45,059 nucleotides of DNA from Micractinium sp. NFX-FRZ (lineage: Eukaryota; Chlorophyta; Trebouxiophyceae; Chlorellales; Chlorellaceae), in NCBI GenBank assembly GCA_029339195.1, contig JAPTJF010000487.1, positions 1 through 45,059 on the forward strand. Reading direction: 5' to 3'. Of this stretch, positions 33,401 to 45,059 are shown piece by piece (the first letter of the stretch is position 1; each line of letters begins with the position of its first letter). A program made the translations under genes and the position numbers. The notes under the pieces are model-generated. The model worked only from the letters and a program-made list of their open reading frames with translations, searched no databases and was not told the origin of the DNA.

Positions 33401-36400
33401 ACGCCGGGCCGCTTTGTAAACCACACACTACCCAGAGCCCCCAAACTCAATACTGAACCGTGCACCCCCTGAGCTCCACCGACCTCACACCCCGCAACCT
33501 GGAATCCCACCGCACCGCCCCTCAGGCCCACCTCGATCATGGGCCACGCCGGCTCGGAAGGTTCAGCCCACACAAAGACCCTGAGCCCTGCAACCCCTGA
33601 GCCCCCCCCCCGTCTTCCACTAACCTCCCACCCACCCACACCACACCACACCACACCGCCCCCCAGGCCCACCTCGATCATGGGGCGCGCCGGGTCGGAC
33701 GGCTGCACGCACTCCACGCACTTTTGCACCACGTGGTTGCCGTTCTGGTCGCGCACGCACCGCAGCGTGTGCTCGCACAGCTCGCGGCAGATCGACACGC
33801 GCTCCTCCTGGGGCAGCACCTGCAGCAGGTCGGGGGGGGGGGGGGGGCGGGTCAAGCAACCAGTTGGTGTAGGCTACAGATCAGCCAGGAGTGCGCGGGT
33901 CGACACGCGCTCCCCCTGGGGCCTGCAGGGGTGGGGGATCAGTTCAAACATCCTTCCAGTTCAAGAGTCAGGCAGCAGCAGGCAGATCGCCACCCGCTCC
34001 CCCGCGACCCCCGCTCCAAGTCTCTCCATCCACACCCGCGCACCCACCCCGAGCGCCCTGTGAAACATGCAGCCCACTCGGCCGCCCTCCCACCCATCAG
34101 CCTCCCCCAAGCAGGAGCCCCGGCCCCACCTCCCCCCCGCCACCCACCCACCTCAAGCGCTTTCTGCACCACGCGACAGCCATACATCTGCAGGGCCAGG
34201 GGCAGCACCTTGCCGCGCATCGCATCCGACACCGCGCCGTGCACCTCGGGGCCGCCGCGCTCCAAAAAGCGCTGGACCACTGCAGGGCGGCGGCGGGAGA
34301 TGGGGGCAGGGCAGGATGGGGGTCAGCAGAAGGGGGTGGGGGGTGGGTGATGGGTTGTACGTGCGTGGCTGGCTGGCCGCCACACCTCGTGCGCGTGGTG
34401 CTGCACCCCAATCTCCATGTCCCCCTCTGCTCGCCCGTGCCTCGACAGCAGCGCGCTTGCCTCAACCAAAGCCCACGCCAACCATCGCCTGCACTTACCA
34501 ACATACGTGCTCACCAAACACCCCATCCCTCCCTCCTCCCACGCCCCCCGGCTCACCGTAGTTCCCAAACACGTCCACCATCAGCGGCAGCAGCTTGTGC
34601 TGCACCTCGCCAAACAGCTCTGCACGGGGGCGTGTGTGAGGGTCAAGCTTCCATGGGTGGGCCGGTGCCGGGCAATGCAGGGAGGCGGGGAGGCACCGCC
34701 ACGCCGGCACTACTGTGCACGCTCGTCAGCCCCTCTGTTCTCCATCCACCCTCTGCCCCAGCCCAGCCCACCCCTCCCCCCTCGCTTCCTGGACCTTGCG
34801 ACCCTCCCCTCTTGGCGTGCTCTCCACCGGCCTGCCGCGCCAGGCCCGCGACACCCTTCACATCAACAACAGCATCACAAACCCAGCCCCCAATCCCGGC
34901 CCCGGCCCTGACCCACCCGCCACCAGCGCAGGATCTGCGCCCTCCAGCTGCTGCTGCACCAGGCGGGAGCCGTGCTGGTCGCGGCAGAAAGGGTACAGCG
35001 AGCCGCGGAGGTCCTGCGGGGGGAGGCAGGGAGGGGTGCACAGGGGAGAAGGTCAGGAGGCAGGGAGGGGTGTGCAGGGGAGGATGCAGTTGACAGGGGG
35101 GAAGGCAGTTGGCAGGGAGTTGGCAGCAGTTTTAAGGTGCACTAGGGGGGAGGGCAGAGGCAGGGGATGGGGAGGTGCACAGGGGGGAAGGGGCAGAAGG
35201 CGACGGGATTGGTGACGCACAACACAAGTTAGGGGAAGGGGGGAAAACGCTCTTGTTTCTGGGGGCCTGCCTAGCTGCCCACCTCAATAGCCACCCCCGC
35301 AAGCCTGCACAGTGCCCTGGCGCGCACCTCCCCGCCCACCCCACTGCACCAACCAAGCTGCCACGCGCCTCCTTCTGCTCCTCCCCCACACACCCACACC
35401 TGCACACACCTGCAGCCAAATACACACACACGCACAATCACCTGCAGCGCACACACACACACTCCCACACACCTGCAGCGCCCAGGCGCGCGCCCCCTCC
35501 CGGGTGGCCTTGTACTCCTCCAGCAGCGGGCACTGCAGCTCAGACTTGTCCTCCGCCACCAGGGGCTGCAGGCAGGCAGGTGGGGCGAGGTACGCATGTG
35601 TGCGAGGTGTTTTCGGAGACAATGGAGAGTGGGGGCCGGGGATAGGTGGGAAGAGAATGATACTTGGGGTGAGGGAGGTGGCGAGCTGGAAGCTGCAACA
35701 GGGGGCAACGGAAGGTACGGCTCCACTCCCGGCCCAGCCAGCACCGCCCCTGGGTGCAGTGCTCCGCCAGCTCAACGCTGCCAGCTCAGCTCACCGCCAG
35801 CTCGGGGTCCAGCTTGTGTGCGTCCCCGTTCTCGCTCTTGCTGGCGCTCATGTCCAGGCTGCGGGTGGCGGGGGAGGGGCGGCAACAGGGATGGGAAGGC
35901 AGGGAAGGTGAAAGGAGGAGGACGGGACGGGGCTGGAGTCGAGTGTGGGTGCTTCCGAGCAGCAGGCGGAGGCCGCAAGGCAGGGCTAGGGGCACGTGCA
36001 GGCAAGTTGGGGAGCGGGCAGTGCCACCCCGCAGCTGAGCAGCGCGCGTCAAGCAGCCCCGCCCTGTACTGCCTCTCCCAAGCTGAGCTGCGCCACGGTG
36101 CACACCTGAGGCGCGAGGGGCGGCCCCCCAGGCGGCCGCGCCCCTCCTCCCGGCGGTCGCCCTGCAGGGGCCGGGGGGGGAGGCCGCGGCGTGTCCTCAG
36201 ATGGGTGTTTCTTTGCGCAGCCGCGGGTGCGTGCATCCAGAGTACGCATAGCTGTTCCCAGGGCTCCCAACAGCACTGCACCCCGCAACACCCCGCCCTG
36301 CCGCACTCACTGCCCCCGCACCCACCTGCCCGCCGTTGCGGCGGAAGCTGGGGGCGGAAGCTGGGCGGCTGGCGCGCTCGGGGGAGCCCGAGGGGGACAC

Positions 36401-38836
36401 CATCATGCCAAAGCCCTGCAGCAGCGGTGCCAATTGCCAAGTATCAGCGGTGCCTCCCCCTCAAGGCAGTAGCAGCGGTGCCAATTATCAGGTGCACACA
36501 GGTGAGATGGATCACTTGATTCCTGTGTGGTGGAAAACGACATTGGCCGACCCTCTTGCCCCACCCGATGCACAGCTGCCTCCCCTCAACTGCCCCCCGC
36601 CCTGCCAGGTAAGCACCCACCGGCCACAGTACCAGCGTACCTGCATGTACTGCATCATCGCCTGGTACTGCCGTGCCTGGTACTCTGCCGCCTCGTATGC
36701 TGCCTTGGTGCCGGGGGCGCCGCCTGCGTGGGGTTGCAGTGCAGGGTTGAGGGCGGACGGATGATGGCAGAGGATAGGCAGATGGCGGTGGACGTGCATG
36801 GAGCAGCAGCAGGCAAGGATTGAGCTCAGACTTGGGCTGGGCAGGCAGACCGCGCTGTCAAAACGAATGGCGGCCAGGGAAGCAGGGCAGGCAGGCAGGC
36901 AGGCAGGCTGGGCAGCAGCGTGGCATCACACAGCACCGCACATGCACACAGGGCAGGGCAGCACACGCACGGCACGGCATGCCCCCCAGTGCCTCACCCC
37001 GGGGCGGGGGGCCGGGGTAGATGTAGTGCCCGTGCTGCTGCGGGTAGGGCTGGCCGTGGGGGTGCACCATGGGAGCATAGTAGGGGTGCATCATGAAGTG
37101 CCCTGCTGGGCCCTGCTGCCCGCCCTGCTGGCCCATCGCCTGCGGGGCCAGGGGAGGCCGGGGAGAGGATGGGCGGGCAAGGCTGAGGGGTGCCTGCGGG
37201 ACCGTGCCGCTCACCCAACCGCTTTTACACATGGCACCCTCAGAAGCTGTCACGACCTGCACAACTGCCTGCACATGCCACCGTCACACTTGGCTCCCTG
37301 GCGTGCTGTGCCCCTTCCACACGTTTCGCAGCCACCTTGGCTGCCCCGCCCTGCCCACCCACAGCACACAGCACACTGACCTGCGGGTAGTAGGCAGCTG
37401 CCGGGAAGCCGGCGGTTGCGGGCACCGGCGGTGCCGCCACGACGGGGGTGGGGGCGCCAGCGGGCGCCGGGCCGGGGTGGAACATGTGGGGGGCCGGCAT
37501 GTGGGGGTACCCGCCTGGAGGGCTGCCCACGTAGAAGGGTGTGGGCCCGCTCATGGAGCCAGGGGCGTAGCCGGTATGGGGCCCGTAGCCGCCGCTGCCG
37601 TAGTGGCCGCCGCCGGCGTGGCGAGCCGCCCCGTCGCCGCGCCCGTGGCCATTGCGGCCGCGCGCGGCGCCACGGCCCGAGGGCCCAGCGGCAGCGCTCG
37701 GCTCCTGCGGGATGGCGGTGCAGGCGCAGGCGGGCAGGTGTGTCGGGCAGGAAGCGATGCACGACGGGTGTGCCACTTGGGGCTGATCCCATCAACTTGG
37801 TGGGACGCACTTCTCGTGGGCCCGGCTGCGCTGGCGGGCCGTCGCCGCCTCGTGCCCGCTGCAACACCCACCCTGCATCCCGCATTCAAGAACTCCCCCA
37901 AACAAGCCCACCCTCACCAGCCACACCTCGCGGGCACCAGCAGGCCAGCTCGCCACCCCCCAACAGGTCTGTTGTCACCCACCTCCACTTGCACCCACTT
38001 GCCGGCCCAGAGGCACTACCGTTGGCGCGCCCCCCTCTGCCAGAGGCGGTACCGTTCCTACCAGCTGCAGTACCCTTGCCAGCCCACCCCACCTGCGGGA
38101 AGCGCGCAAACACCTCCACCGGCTGCTGGGGTGGCAGGGCGCCGCTGGCGGGCACGGTGAACGTGAGCACCGGCGGGGCGGCGGGCGAGGAGGCACCGCT
38201 GATCGATAGGCCTGAAGGGGCAGACGTGTTGGGAAGCAGGGGCAAGCAGGGGATGGCAGCCGCGGTGTGACCACCACTTTGTAGAGTGGCGCACGGGTCT
38301 GCGAAGCTGTCCAATACAGAGCCTACAAAGCCAGGGTGTGCTGGCTGCCTTGGACCAGCAGCTGCCTGCTGCCGCCTCGAGTCAGCCCACCTTGTGCCCC
38401 ACACCCAATGGTTGCCAAGCACCCGCCCACCTTGGAGGGTGGCCTCAATGCTGAGAGGCGCCCTGCCGGCGGCGATGCCGCTGGCGGGTGCAGGGGAGGC
38501 GGGGCGGCTGCTGCCGGTACCGGCGCCGCCGCCGCCCTGCCCGCTGAGCGCGCGCAGCAGCTCGCTGCCCTGTGCGGCGGCGGCTGCCACGCCTGCGGAG
38601 CCATCAGAGACGCCGCTGCCGGTGCGGGAGATGTTGTAGGGCGAGCTCTGGGTGCTGCTGCCGCGGGCGTAGGGGGAGGAGGCTGGCGAGTAGCCGCCCG
38701 GTGTGCCGGCGCCGGTCAGCGTGGCAGACACCGCCGACAGGTTCACTGTGGGGCCCGCCGGCAGCTTGATTTTGGCTGCGGCTGGCTCGGCGGTCGCCCA
38801 GCCGGCGTGAGCACCGGGCTGGGAGGCGCCGCTCAT
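30422..38836 (-). CDS. PUM: Pumilio/PUF RNA-binding protein, eight repeats
   Basis: Nineteen exons: 38431-38836, 38093-38211, 37381-37704, 36998-37139, 36641-36723, 36326-36415, 36106-36161, 35795-35858, 35473-35565, 34917-35013, 34557-34619, 34152-34279, 33673-33819, 33098-33209, 32540-32630, 32163-32285, 31355-31436, 30919-30975 and 30422-30586 (813 aa). The first 455 residues are low-complexity (Gly, Pro, Tyr, His). The Pumilio homology domain spans about 460-785. RNA-contacting residues read, repeats 1 to 8: SR-Q, NY-Q, CR-Q, NH-Q, CR-Q, NY-Q, SN-E, NY-Q. By the PUF code this is UGUAUAUA, as for human PUM1 and Arabidopsis APUM2. It should repress or destabilise mRNAs through 3' UTR sites in the cytoplasm. 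The ATG at 38836 was taken; an upstream in-frame GTG was not. Several introns carry exon-end copies. Confidence 0.92.
31828..32066 (-). repeat. Serial copies of Pumilio exon 16's donor end in intron 16
   Basis: The real junction (32155-32200) reads ACTCACTCAATGATTGCG, then TCCCGGTGCGCCTG. Related stretches lie at 31828-31870 (CAACTCGCTCGATGAT), about 31936-31970 (GACTCTCGTCAGTGATTGG), 31983-32012 (CAACTCACTCACGCAATCAG) and 32023-32066 (CTCACTCACCGGTTGCGTCC, then CGGTGCGCCTCC). They form a graded series from close to distant matches. Confidence 0.78.
32981..33010 (-). repeat. Exact copy of Pumilio exon 14's donor junction
   Basis: CCCACCTGTGACCACGCGGG followed by TGCGCAGC (32982-33009) is identical to 33094-33121, the end of exon 14 with its donor. 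It lies in intron 14 and gives a second perfect donor about 110 bp downstream. Confidence 0.9.
33523..34015 (-). repeat. Copies of both ends of Pumilio exon 13 in flanking introns
   Basis: 33523-33571 in intron 13 copies the exon 13 donor end (33665-33713): both have CAGGCCCACCTCGATCATGG and a GCCGG(C/G)TCGGA core. In intron 12, 33893-33936 and 33980-34007 copy the exon's acceptor end (33786-33836), sharing TCGACACGCGCTCC(C/T)CCTGG or CAGGCAGATCGCCACCCGCT. Exon 13 is thus flanked by decayed duplicates on both sides. Confidence 0.83.
36414..36492 (-). repeat. Direct repeat upstream of Pumilio exon 6
   Basis: GCAGCAGCGGTGCCAATTGCCAAGTATCAG and GTAGCAGCGGTGCCAATTATCAGGT are about 50 bp apart, starting at the exon 6 acceptor. 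This is another junction-associated duplication. Confidence 0.75.
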
Positions 38837-40760
38837 TGGGTGCGGGGCAAGGTGGCGAGGTTGGGAGGGCCGAGGGCGGCTGCCGGTCTGCACACGCGAG
38901 CGGGCGGGCGGCAGGGAGTCAGTTGGGCACCGGCGGCGGGGTGGACGGCCTGCTGCTATGGCGCTCCAGCCGCGTGATCAACCTCTGGGGCTGTTAGGGG
39001 GCGGGTTCAGCAGCATGCAGGAGTGCAACAAGCCCGGCCATTGCCCACTCCCAGGCAGGCGCCTGGCCGCCTGCGGCACCTCTCGCTGCCATCAAGCACA
39101 CAACCCACCTCAGTCACGCCGCAGAAAGCGCCGTGAGATTGCGCCGAGGCCTGGTCTGCCGAACCGCGGGGCGGTTGCTTCCTGCCCACGAAGGCTCCCT
39201 GATGGCTACTGCCGCGCCGTGTTAGAACAAAAGTATGGGCTTGGACTGTACACTAGCGCGCACAAGCAGCGTCCCGGCTCCTCCAAGGCCGGTGCCACAA
39301 AAGGCGCAACTACCCGAGTGAAACGTGGTGTGTGCAGAACGGTGCTACCTGCTGTGCAATGCTCAGGCCTGCCAGCAGCGAGGCGATGAAACGATGGCGG
39401 CGCTAGGGAGTTGCGCCGCAAGTATGGCCGACTCGCCGGCGGCGGCGCCTGCTGGGCATGCCGCGGCACGACAGCAGCGCCGAGGAAGGCCCCACCAGCG
39501 GTGCTGGCGAGGCCCCCTTGACCGGAAGCACAGCATGACAAGTTCCACTTCCAAGTAGTGCACCTGAATCACCAATCAGCATCGGCAATCGATGCAGTGG
39601 TGCTGCGCTTGGAACATGCTCCCCCGGCACTCCCACCCGCCTGCACAGTAGGCAGGCTGCGCGCGTGCTGCACGAAGCCCGCAGCAGTGCACAAGGTTGA
39701 TTCCCCTGCCGGCTTCACGCAAGATGCCAGAATATGATTGGGTGCATGAGGTGCCTGCACACGCACAGTCCATAGCAATCCGCAACTGCACCCTACATGA
39801 TGGTGCCGTCAGGCGGTTGCAAGCCGGCACGTCGTGACTCAGCACTGCAAAACTTCAAACCTCCTTGCCACCGCCATACTTATCCCTGCTAGTGTTCCTC
39901 CTCTGGCCAGGTTACATGGTCATTATCACCGAATGCGTCTGCTCAACAAGGGAAACCGTAAAGGGAATGAGGCAGGCCAGCTGGCCAGCTGCCGTTGACA
40001 TTTCGCGGCCTGCAGTGGCTTTGATTCTAGTAAACCTGTATTTACCAGGCCAGGCCAATGGACATCAGTTGGTGCCTACTTATATAGCAACAGAGACGTG
40101 CGCAGCAGTCATCGCCAATACCTTGGCCTGTCTGAGCGCAGCGCTGCAATCAAGCTGGCAGCGGGTTGCCTCGTCCAAGCGGTCCCACCCATGCTGCAGT
40201 CTGAATTTTAAATGATGTATGAAGACAGACAACTGAACCACACCTGTCACAGATGCCTTTCACGAAACTCAGTCCGTGGAACTCTGGCAGGGCAGCCAAG
40301 GGCACTGGGAGGCGAGCGGCCCTGCCGGGCGCTGCGCTGCCCGCTGGCGCTGCGCTGCCCGCTGGCGCCGCTCCCGCCCGCCGCCACCTTGACAGTGCCT
40401 GCCTGGTGCATTTGTCTGCTCACTTCCCCGAATCACCGCTTTTTGATGCTTATGCACAACACAACGTTGGGGGCCTGACAGCAGGAGCAGGTCTTGCGCC
40501 CTCCAGGCGGCCGCTGGGGCTGCTCGCGGGCCTGCCCAGCGGCGCCTCTGTGCAAAGGTGCAACAGCGTGGTCGAGTCAGCGATTGCGGGACAGGCATGG
40601 CTGCGTCGTGCCTCCGGCCACCACCTGGCACCTCGCCGCCGCAGCTGCCGCCACCTGCTGTTGCAGTGATGCTTGCTGCCCACCACCTCCCTGCCGGCTT
40701 CCTGAAACTGCCACCCTACCTCAAGGCTGAGGTGCTCCTGTCCCCACTGTCATTTCACAG
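38837..40760. other. Intergenic region with an AT-richer island
   Basis: It holds the Pumilio promoter side and, at about 39840-40250, a stretch lower in GC than the rest, with TTATATAG at 40080. This could be the promoter of a gene whose exon lies at 40761. Open frames in 40253-40740 are Ala/Arg-rich and show no domain. I cannot place a first exon. Confidence 0.4.
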
Positions 40761-40876
40761 CCGACTGGTGCCCAGACTGTGTGCGCAGGGTGCAGGCGGT
40801 GCGTGACGCCGTGGCGGCGGCAGGCGGGCAGCTGCTGGAGGTGGACGTAGCAGCGCAGCCGTTTGGTGGGTGCTAG
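40761..40876 (+). pseudogene. Clot/TXNDC17-like thioredoxin exon, isolated and truncated
   Basis: After a good acceptor (TTTCACAG) the frame reads DWCPDCVRRVQAVRDAVAAA, then GGQLLEVDVAAQPF. WCPDC is the signature active site of Clot (TXNDC17/TRP14), a cytosolic thioredoxin-like disulfide reductase, and the following helix plus LLEVDV strand fit its fold. A donor GGTGGGT lies after QPF (exon 40761-40865); read through, it stops at 40876. No upstream N-terminal exon and no downstream strand with the cis-Pro (VPTLL) were found. The duplicated histone cassette starts only 87 bp further. It may be a remnant cut by that insertion, or a real exon of a gene with a long intron. Confidence 0.5.
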
Positions 40877-41037
40877 GGCAGCGGGCAGCAACGACAGCAC
40901 ACTCCAGGCAGGCAGGCACAGCTGCCTCTTGGAAGCTGCTCCCTTCAAGTTGACTGTCACAACAGGCGGGCAGGGCACAGGGCACAGCTGGGAATGGCAA
41001 GGCACCAGAGCAGGAGGGTGTTTCCATGGAGAGGGGT

Positions 41038-41053
41038 GGTGTTGAATAACACC
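41038..41053 (-). terminator. Histone 3' hairpin of H4 copy 2
   Basis: The minus strand reads GGTGTTATTCAACACC, then ACCCCTCTCCATGGAAAC, 31 nt after the H4 stop. It is identical to copy 1 in the hairpin. Confidence 0.92.
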
Positions 41054-41084
41054 AGTGTTTGTGGGGGGAGGCTTCAGTGCCGGT

Positions 41085-42233
<1,149 letters not shown>

Positions 42234-42280
42234 GCGTGCTGGGCCCTTGGCCTCCGCACAACAAGGCACAAAACCCCACT

Positions 42281-42296
42281 GGTGTTATTCAACACC
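42281..42296 (+). terminator. Histone 3' hairpin of H3 copy 2
   Basis: GGTGTTATTCAACACC followed by ACCCCTCTGCCGGAAAGAGC, 47 nt after the stop, identical to copy 1. Confidence 0.92.
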
Positions 42297-42493
42297 ACCC
42301 CTCTGCCGGAAAGAGCCTCTCGCAATGCGCATGTGCTGTTGCTGCGAGCACCGGTGCTGCCTGCCTGTGTGCAATGTGCATTGCTCGCCTGTGCCTGTGA
42401 ACTGCTGCTTGCCTCTGTTGCCCAGGCGGCGACATCACTGCAAGCCGGCAGCCTGCCCCCCACACGGTGAGGATGGGAGGTGAGCAGGCACAC

Positions 42494-43059
42494 CCATCCA
42501 GGTCGCAGAGGCCTGCCTGTGCTGCTGAAACGGCACGACGCTCCACCCTCTGCCTGGCTGCGCTGCGCCGTGTCCGTCTGCTTTACCGCTGAGCTGCCCT
42601 TTGGTGCTGCTGCGCCCTGCTGATCTGCTGCTGCTGCTGCTCATGCCCTCTGCTGGCCCCTGCTGGCCCGAACGGTGCTCGTCGGGGCAGCTGCTGCTTG
42701 TTGTTCCCGGCTGCTTGCCTGCCCTTTGGGGTTCTGTTCGTCGCCCCCCCCTCTTGCCTGCCCTTTGCAAATCCCAGCATCCGCACCCATAAATGCCCCA
42801 CAGCTAACTAGTGAGACACCGCAGCACTGGGCCTGAATGCTAGCACCCTACCTCATCCACACACAGCTCTCAGGCACGAAAGGGACGGCGGGATTGGTCA
42901 GCGCTGGCAACTGAGGCGGGCCTTGGGGAGGGCTGCGCCAGAGCATGGCGGCCGTGGCGCACGCAGCAGCAGCAGAGCATCGCTGCAGCAGCAGCAGAAC
43001 GATGAGGCGGGTGGCGCAATGGGGCAGTGACTTGCGCAGCGGTAGCGTCCATGGCATGT
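42494..43059. other. Spacer between histone cassette and the SIM/F-box-like gene
   Basis: It contains a CTG/CTGCTG-rich stretch (42605-42650) and a doubled CTTGCCTGCCCTTTG (42714 and 42753). The right part is the 3' flank of the minus-strand gene. No additional gene was recognised, and no missing Clot exon was found here. Confidence 0.45.
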
Positions 43060-44559
43060 TCACCATCGCCGTGCACCGGTCGGCACCATGACGCCAAGTG
43101 GCTTGCTGTCAATGTGCAGCACCTGGATGGCTGGGCGGCGGGGTGCCAGCCACGCCTCAAATCCAGCTGCAAACTTTTCCTCGTAGCCCAGCTCCACACT
43201 GAGGGCGGCCCACCAAGCGTGCTCGCCGCTCCGCCGAGAGGCTGCCAAAAGGGCGCGGCTGCAGGTCGCCAAGCGCAGCCGGTCGTGCGGGTCAGGCCCC
43301 AAGTGGCCGGCGATGCACGCCAGTGCGCCAGGCGGCAGGCCAGCCAGGGGGGCACCTGCACGCTGCCGCAGCGCCGTGTTGCCATCCCGTGTGCCTGCTG
43401 GGCGCGCTGCCGCTGCTGCTGCTGTTGCTGGGGCGGCTGCTGCTGCTGTTACTGTGGGCAGCGCTGCCTCCTCCTCCCCCCCTTGCTCCCGCTTCACCGC
43501 CAGCGCGTGGCCAGCGCTTATAATCACCAGGCTGATCAACTGGCCCTCTGGATCGGCCAGAAGCTCCTCTTCCGGATCAGACATGGTCAAGTCAATTTCC
43601 TCCACGGGCTCATCCTCTCCCCTGCTGCCCGCTAGCGCGCCAGTGGCGCCGCCGCTGCTGCCCGGTACCAATGCGTCGGTCAGCGCGGCCGGCGGCGGCT
43701 GGTAGTAGGCGGTAGCCGCCCACAGCTGCAGCGCCCGCAGGCAGAAGAGCAGCTGCTCGCTGGCTTCCTGGCTGCCATCTGTGGAGCGCTGCCGCAGGGT
43801 GCGCAGGCTGGCCAGAGCAGCGGGCTGCAGCTTGCCGTCGCGCGCATACCGCTCCACGGCCGGCAGCAGCGGCGTGACGCGTGCCTGGGTGTACACCGCA
43901 CCGCTGCGTGTCTGCCTGCTGGACTCCCCTTTCATGAGGCTGGGGTCCAGGTAACGACGCACCAGCGTTGTCAGCTCCGCTACAGGCGCAGATGGTAAAG
44001 GCAGGGCCGCAGCAGTCAGCATGCGGCTGTGCTCCACTAAGGCGCCAGGCAGGACCCGCCCACTGGCATATGTTGCGCCCCGCCCCGCGCGCGCTTACCC
44101 TGGTCGAATGGCAGCTCTCTCAGCGAGAGGTACTTGTGCTGCGGCCCGTCCAGAGGCTCCCTGGCTGCCATGCCCGTTGTTGCTCGCGGCAGCTCGGGTT
44201 TTGTGTGCCAAACGATGCACGAAGGCAGCATGCAGCTAAGGCTGGGGTAGCTGCAACCCAGGCAGGCCGCCTCGCCGCCGCCAGGTCGGCGCCAGCGGCG
44301 CCTCGCCAGGCGCCCACGCCTGCATGGGCTTGTTTCTGTTTCTCCAACTGCCCTCACCTAGCTTGATGCTGGCCGGCACCACCACAGCACCCGTCAACGC
44401 TGGCCTACCCTGTTGCTGGTGCACCCCCTCGCCTCCAGGTGCTCAATTGCACCCGCACCTGAAACGCTGGGCAGCCCACTTGCGGGCGGTACAGCCTTGC
44501 TGTGCTGCTCGCAGTGGTCCTGCCCCATCTAGTGCTTGGCCCGCTGCGGCAACCAGCAT
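43060..44559 (-). CDS. Protein with SUMO-interaction-like motif and F-box-like segment
   Basis: Four exons: 44459-44559, 44358-44404, 44099-44164 and 43060-44036 (396 aa; phases agree, first two exons less certain). The N-terminal third has HKYLSLRELPFDQVEHSRML and a helical region without a name I know. An acidic stretch contains VEEIDLTMSDPEEE, with IDLT at about 219-222, close to the consensus of SUMO-interaction motifs; VKRE (about 252-255) fits the sumoylation consensus. Residues about 302-339 (LAGLPPGALACIAGHL, then LRLATCSRALLAA) look like an F-box, which would link it to Skp1 and Cullin1. A role as a SUMO-reading SCF adaptor is an inference. No LRR, WD40 or Kelch repeats were seen. 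Confidence 0.6.
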
Positions 44560-44810
44560 GCTCCTTCTGTGCAAATGATTGTCGTTAGAACAGGCAGGCA
44601 ACGTGTCCACACCCGGCGTCGAGGCGCAGGGCAGGGGAGGTGAGCAGGCACACACACCCTGCTTCCTGGAGTGCAAGACACCACACAGAGCAGCAGCAGG
44701 CCGGGTTGATGCAACGGAGCGGCAGACGAGCAGGCACCCTTTTAGCACACATGCTGACAAGGAAGGGGCCAGGCACGGGCAGCAGGCAAGTGCGGTTCCA
44801 GAAGAGGGGT

Positions 44811-44826
44811 GGTGTTGAATAACACC
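44811..44826 (-). terminator. Histone 3' hairpin of H2A
   Basis: The minus strand reads GGTGTTATTCAACACC, then ACCCCTCTTCTGGAACC, 38 nt past the H2A stop. It is the same hairpin as in H3 and H4. Confidence 0.92.
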
Positions 44827-44864
44827 ATGTGGGTTTTGAGAGTAAGGGGAGGGTGCTGGGGCGC

Positions 44865-45059
<195 letters not shown>

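Noticed and set aside
33891..35093. 400-codon plus-strand open frame
   Set aside because: It is antisense to Pumilio exons with perfect PUF repeats and splice phases; the frame is a GC-content shadow.

Overview
This window looks like nuclear DNA of a trebouxiophyte green alga of the Chlorella type (Chlorella, Micractinium or Auxenochlorella). It is GC-rich. Genes are split into many small exons by introns of about 100-700 bp with GTGAG/GTGCG donors. TGTAA-type polyadenylation motifs are present, along with a short TTTAGGG-type telomere repeat and intronless replication-dependent histone genes that end in a hairpin. No prokaryotic operon, CRISPR array, plasmid or viral gene was seen. Exon structures were read by hand from splice signals and reading-frame phase. 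Every joined CDS given here closes in frame except the partial edge genes, the Clot-like fragment and the duplicated F-box fragment.

Layout. The left edge (130-356, minus) holds the first exon of a UBXN7/PUX-like UBA-domain protein. A nine-exon R2R3-MYB gene (1388-5977, plus) resembles FOUR LIPS/MYB88. A divergent H4-H3 pair follows (6822-7958). Next is a PRXL2/SelU-type thioredoxin-fold gene (8869-11342, plus). An in-frame TGA replaces the first Cys of its CxxC motif, and a SECIS-shaped hairpin lies in its 3' UTR (11780-11879), so I read it as a selenoprotein. A 19-exon F-box/LRR gene covers 12405-20218. A small Q-rich heptad-repeat gene (20717-22141) then separates it from a duplicate of its last two exons (23127-23589). 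On the minus strand are a type II membrane sulfotransferase (24709-28304) and a 19-exon Pumilio gene with the canonical eight-repeat RNA code (30422-38836). A Clot/TXNDC17-like exon fragment (40761-40876) abuts a second, nearly identical H4-H3 cassette (41085-42233). A gene with a SUMO-interaction-like motif and an F-box-like segment (43060-44559, minus) follows. The C-terminal half of H2A (44865-45059, minus) is cut by the window end.

Themes. Several genes could act in regulated proteolysis (UBA/UBX, F-box/LRR, SIM/F-box-like), but they are not an operon and no shared pathway is shown. The histone units share a bidirectional promoter with dyad symmetry and a common 3'-end signal. The two most notable signals are the probable selenoprotein U with its SECIS element, and a window-wide pattern in which introns carry decayed local copies of the neighbouring exon-intron junction.
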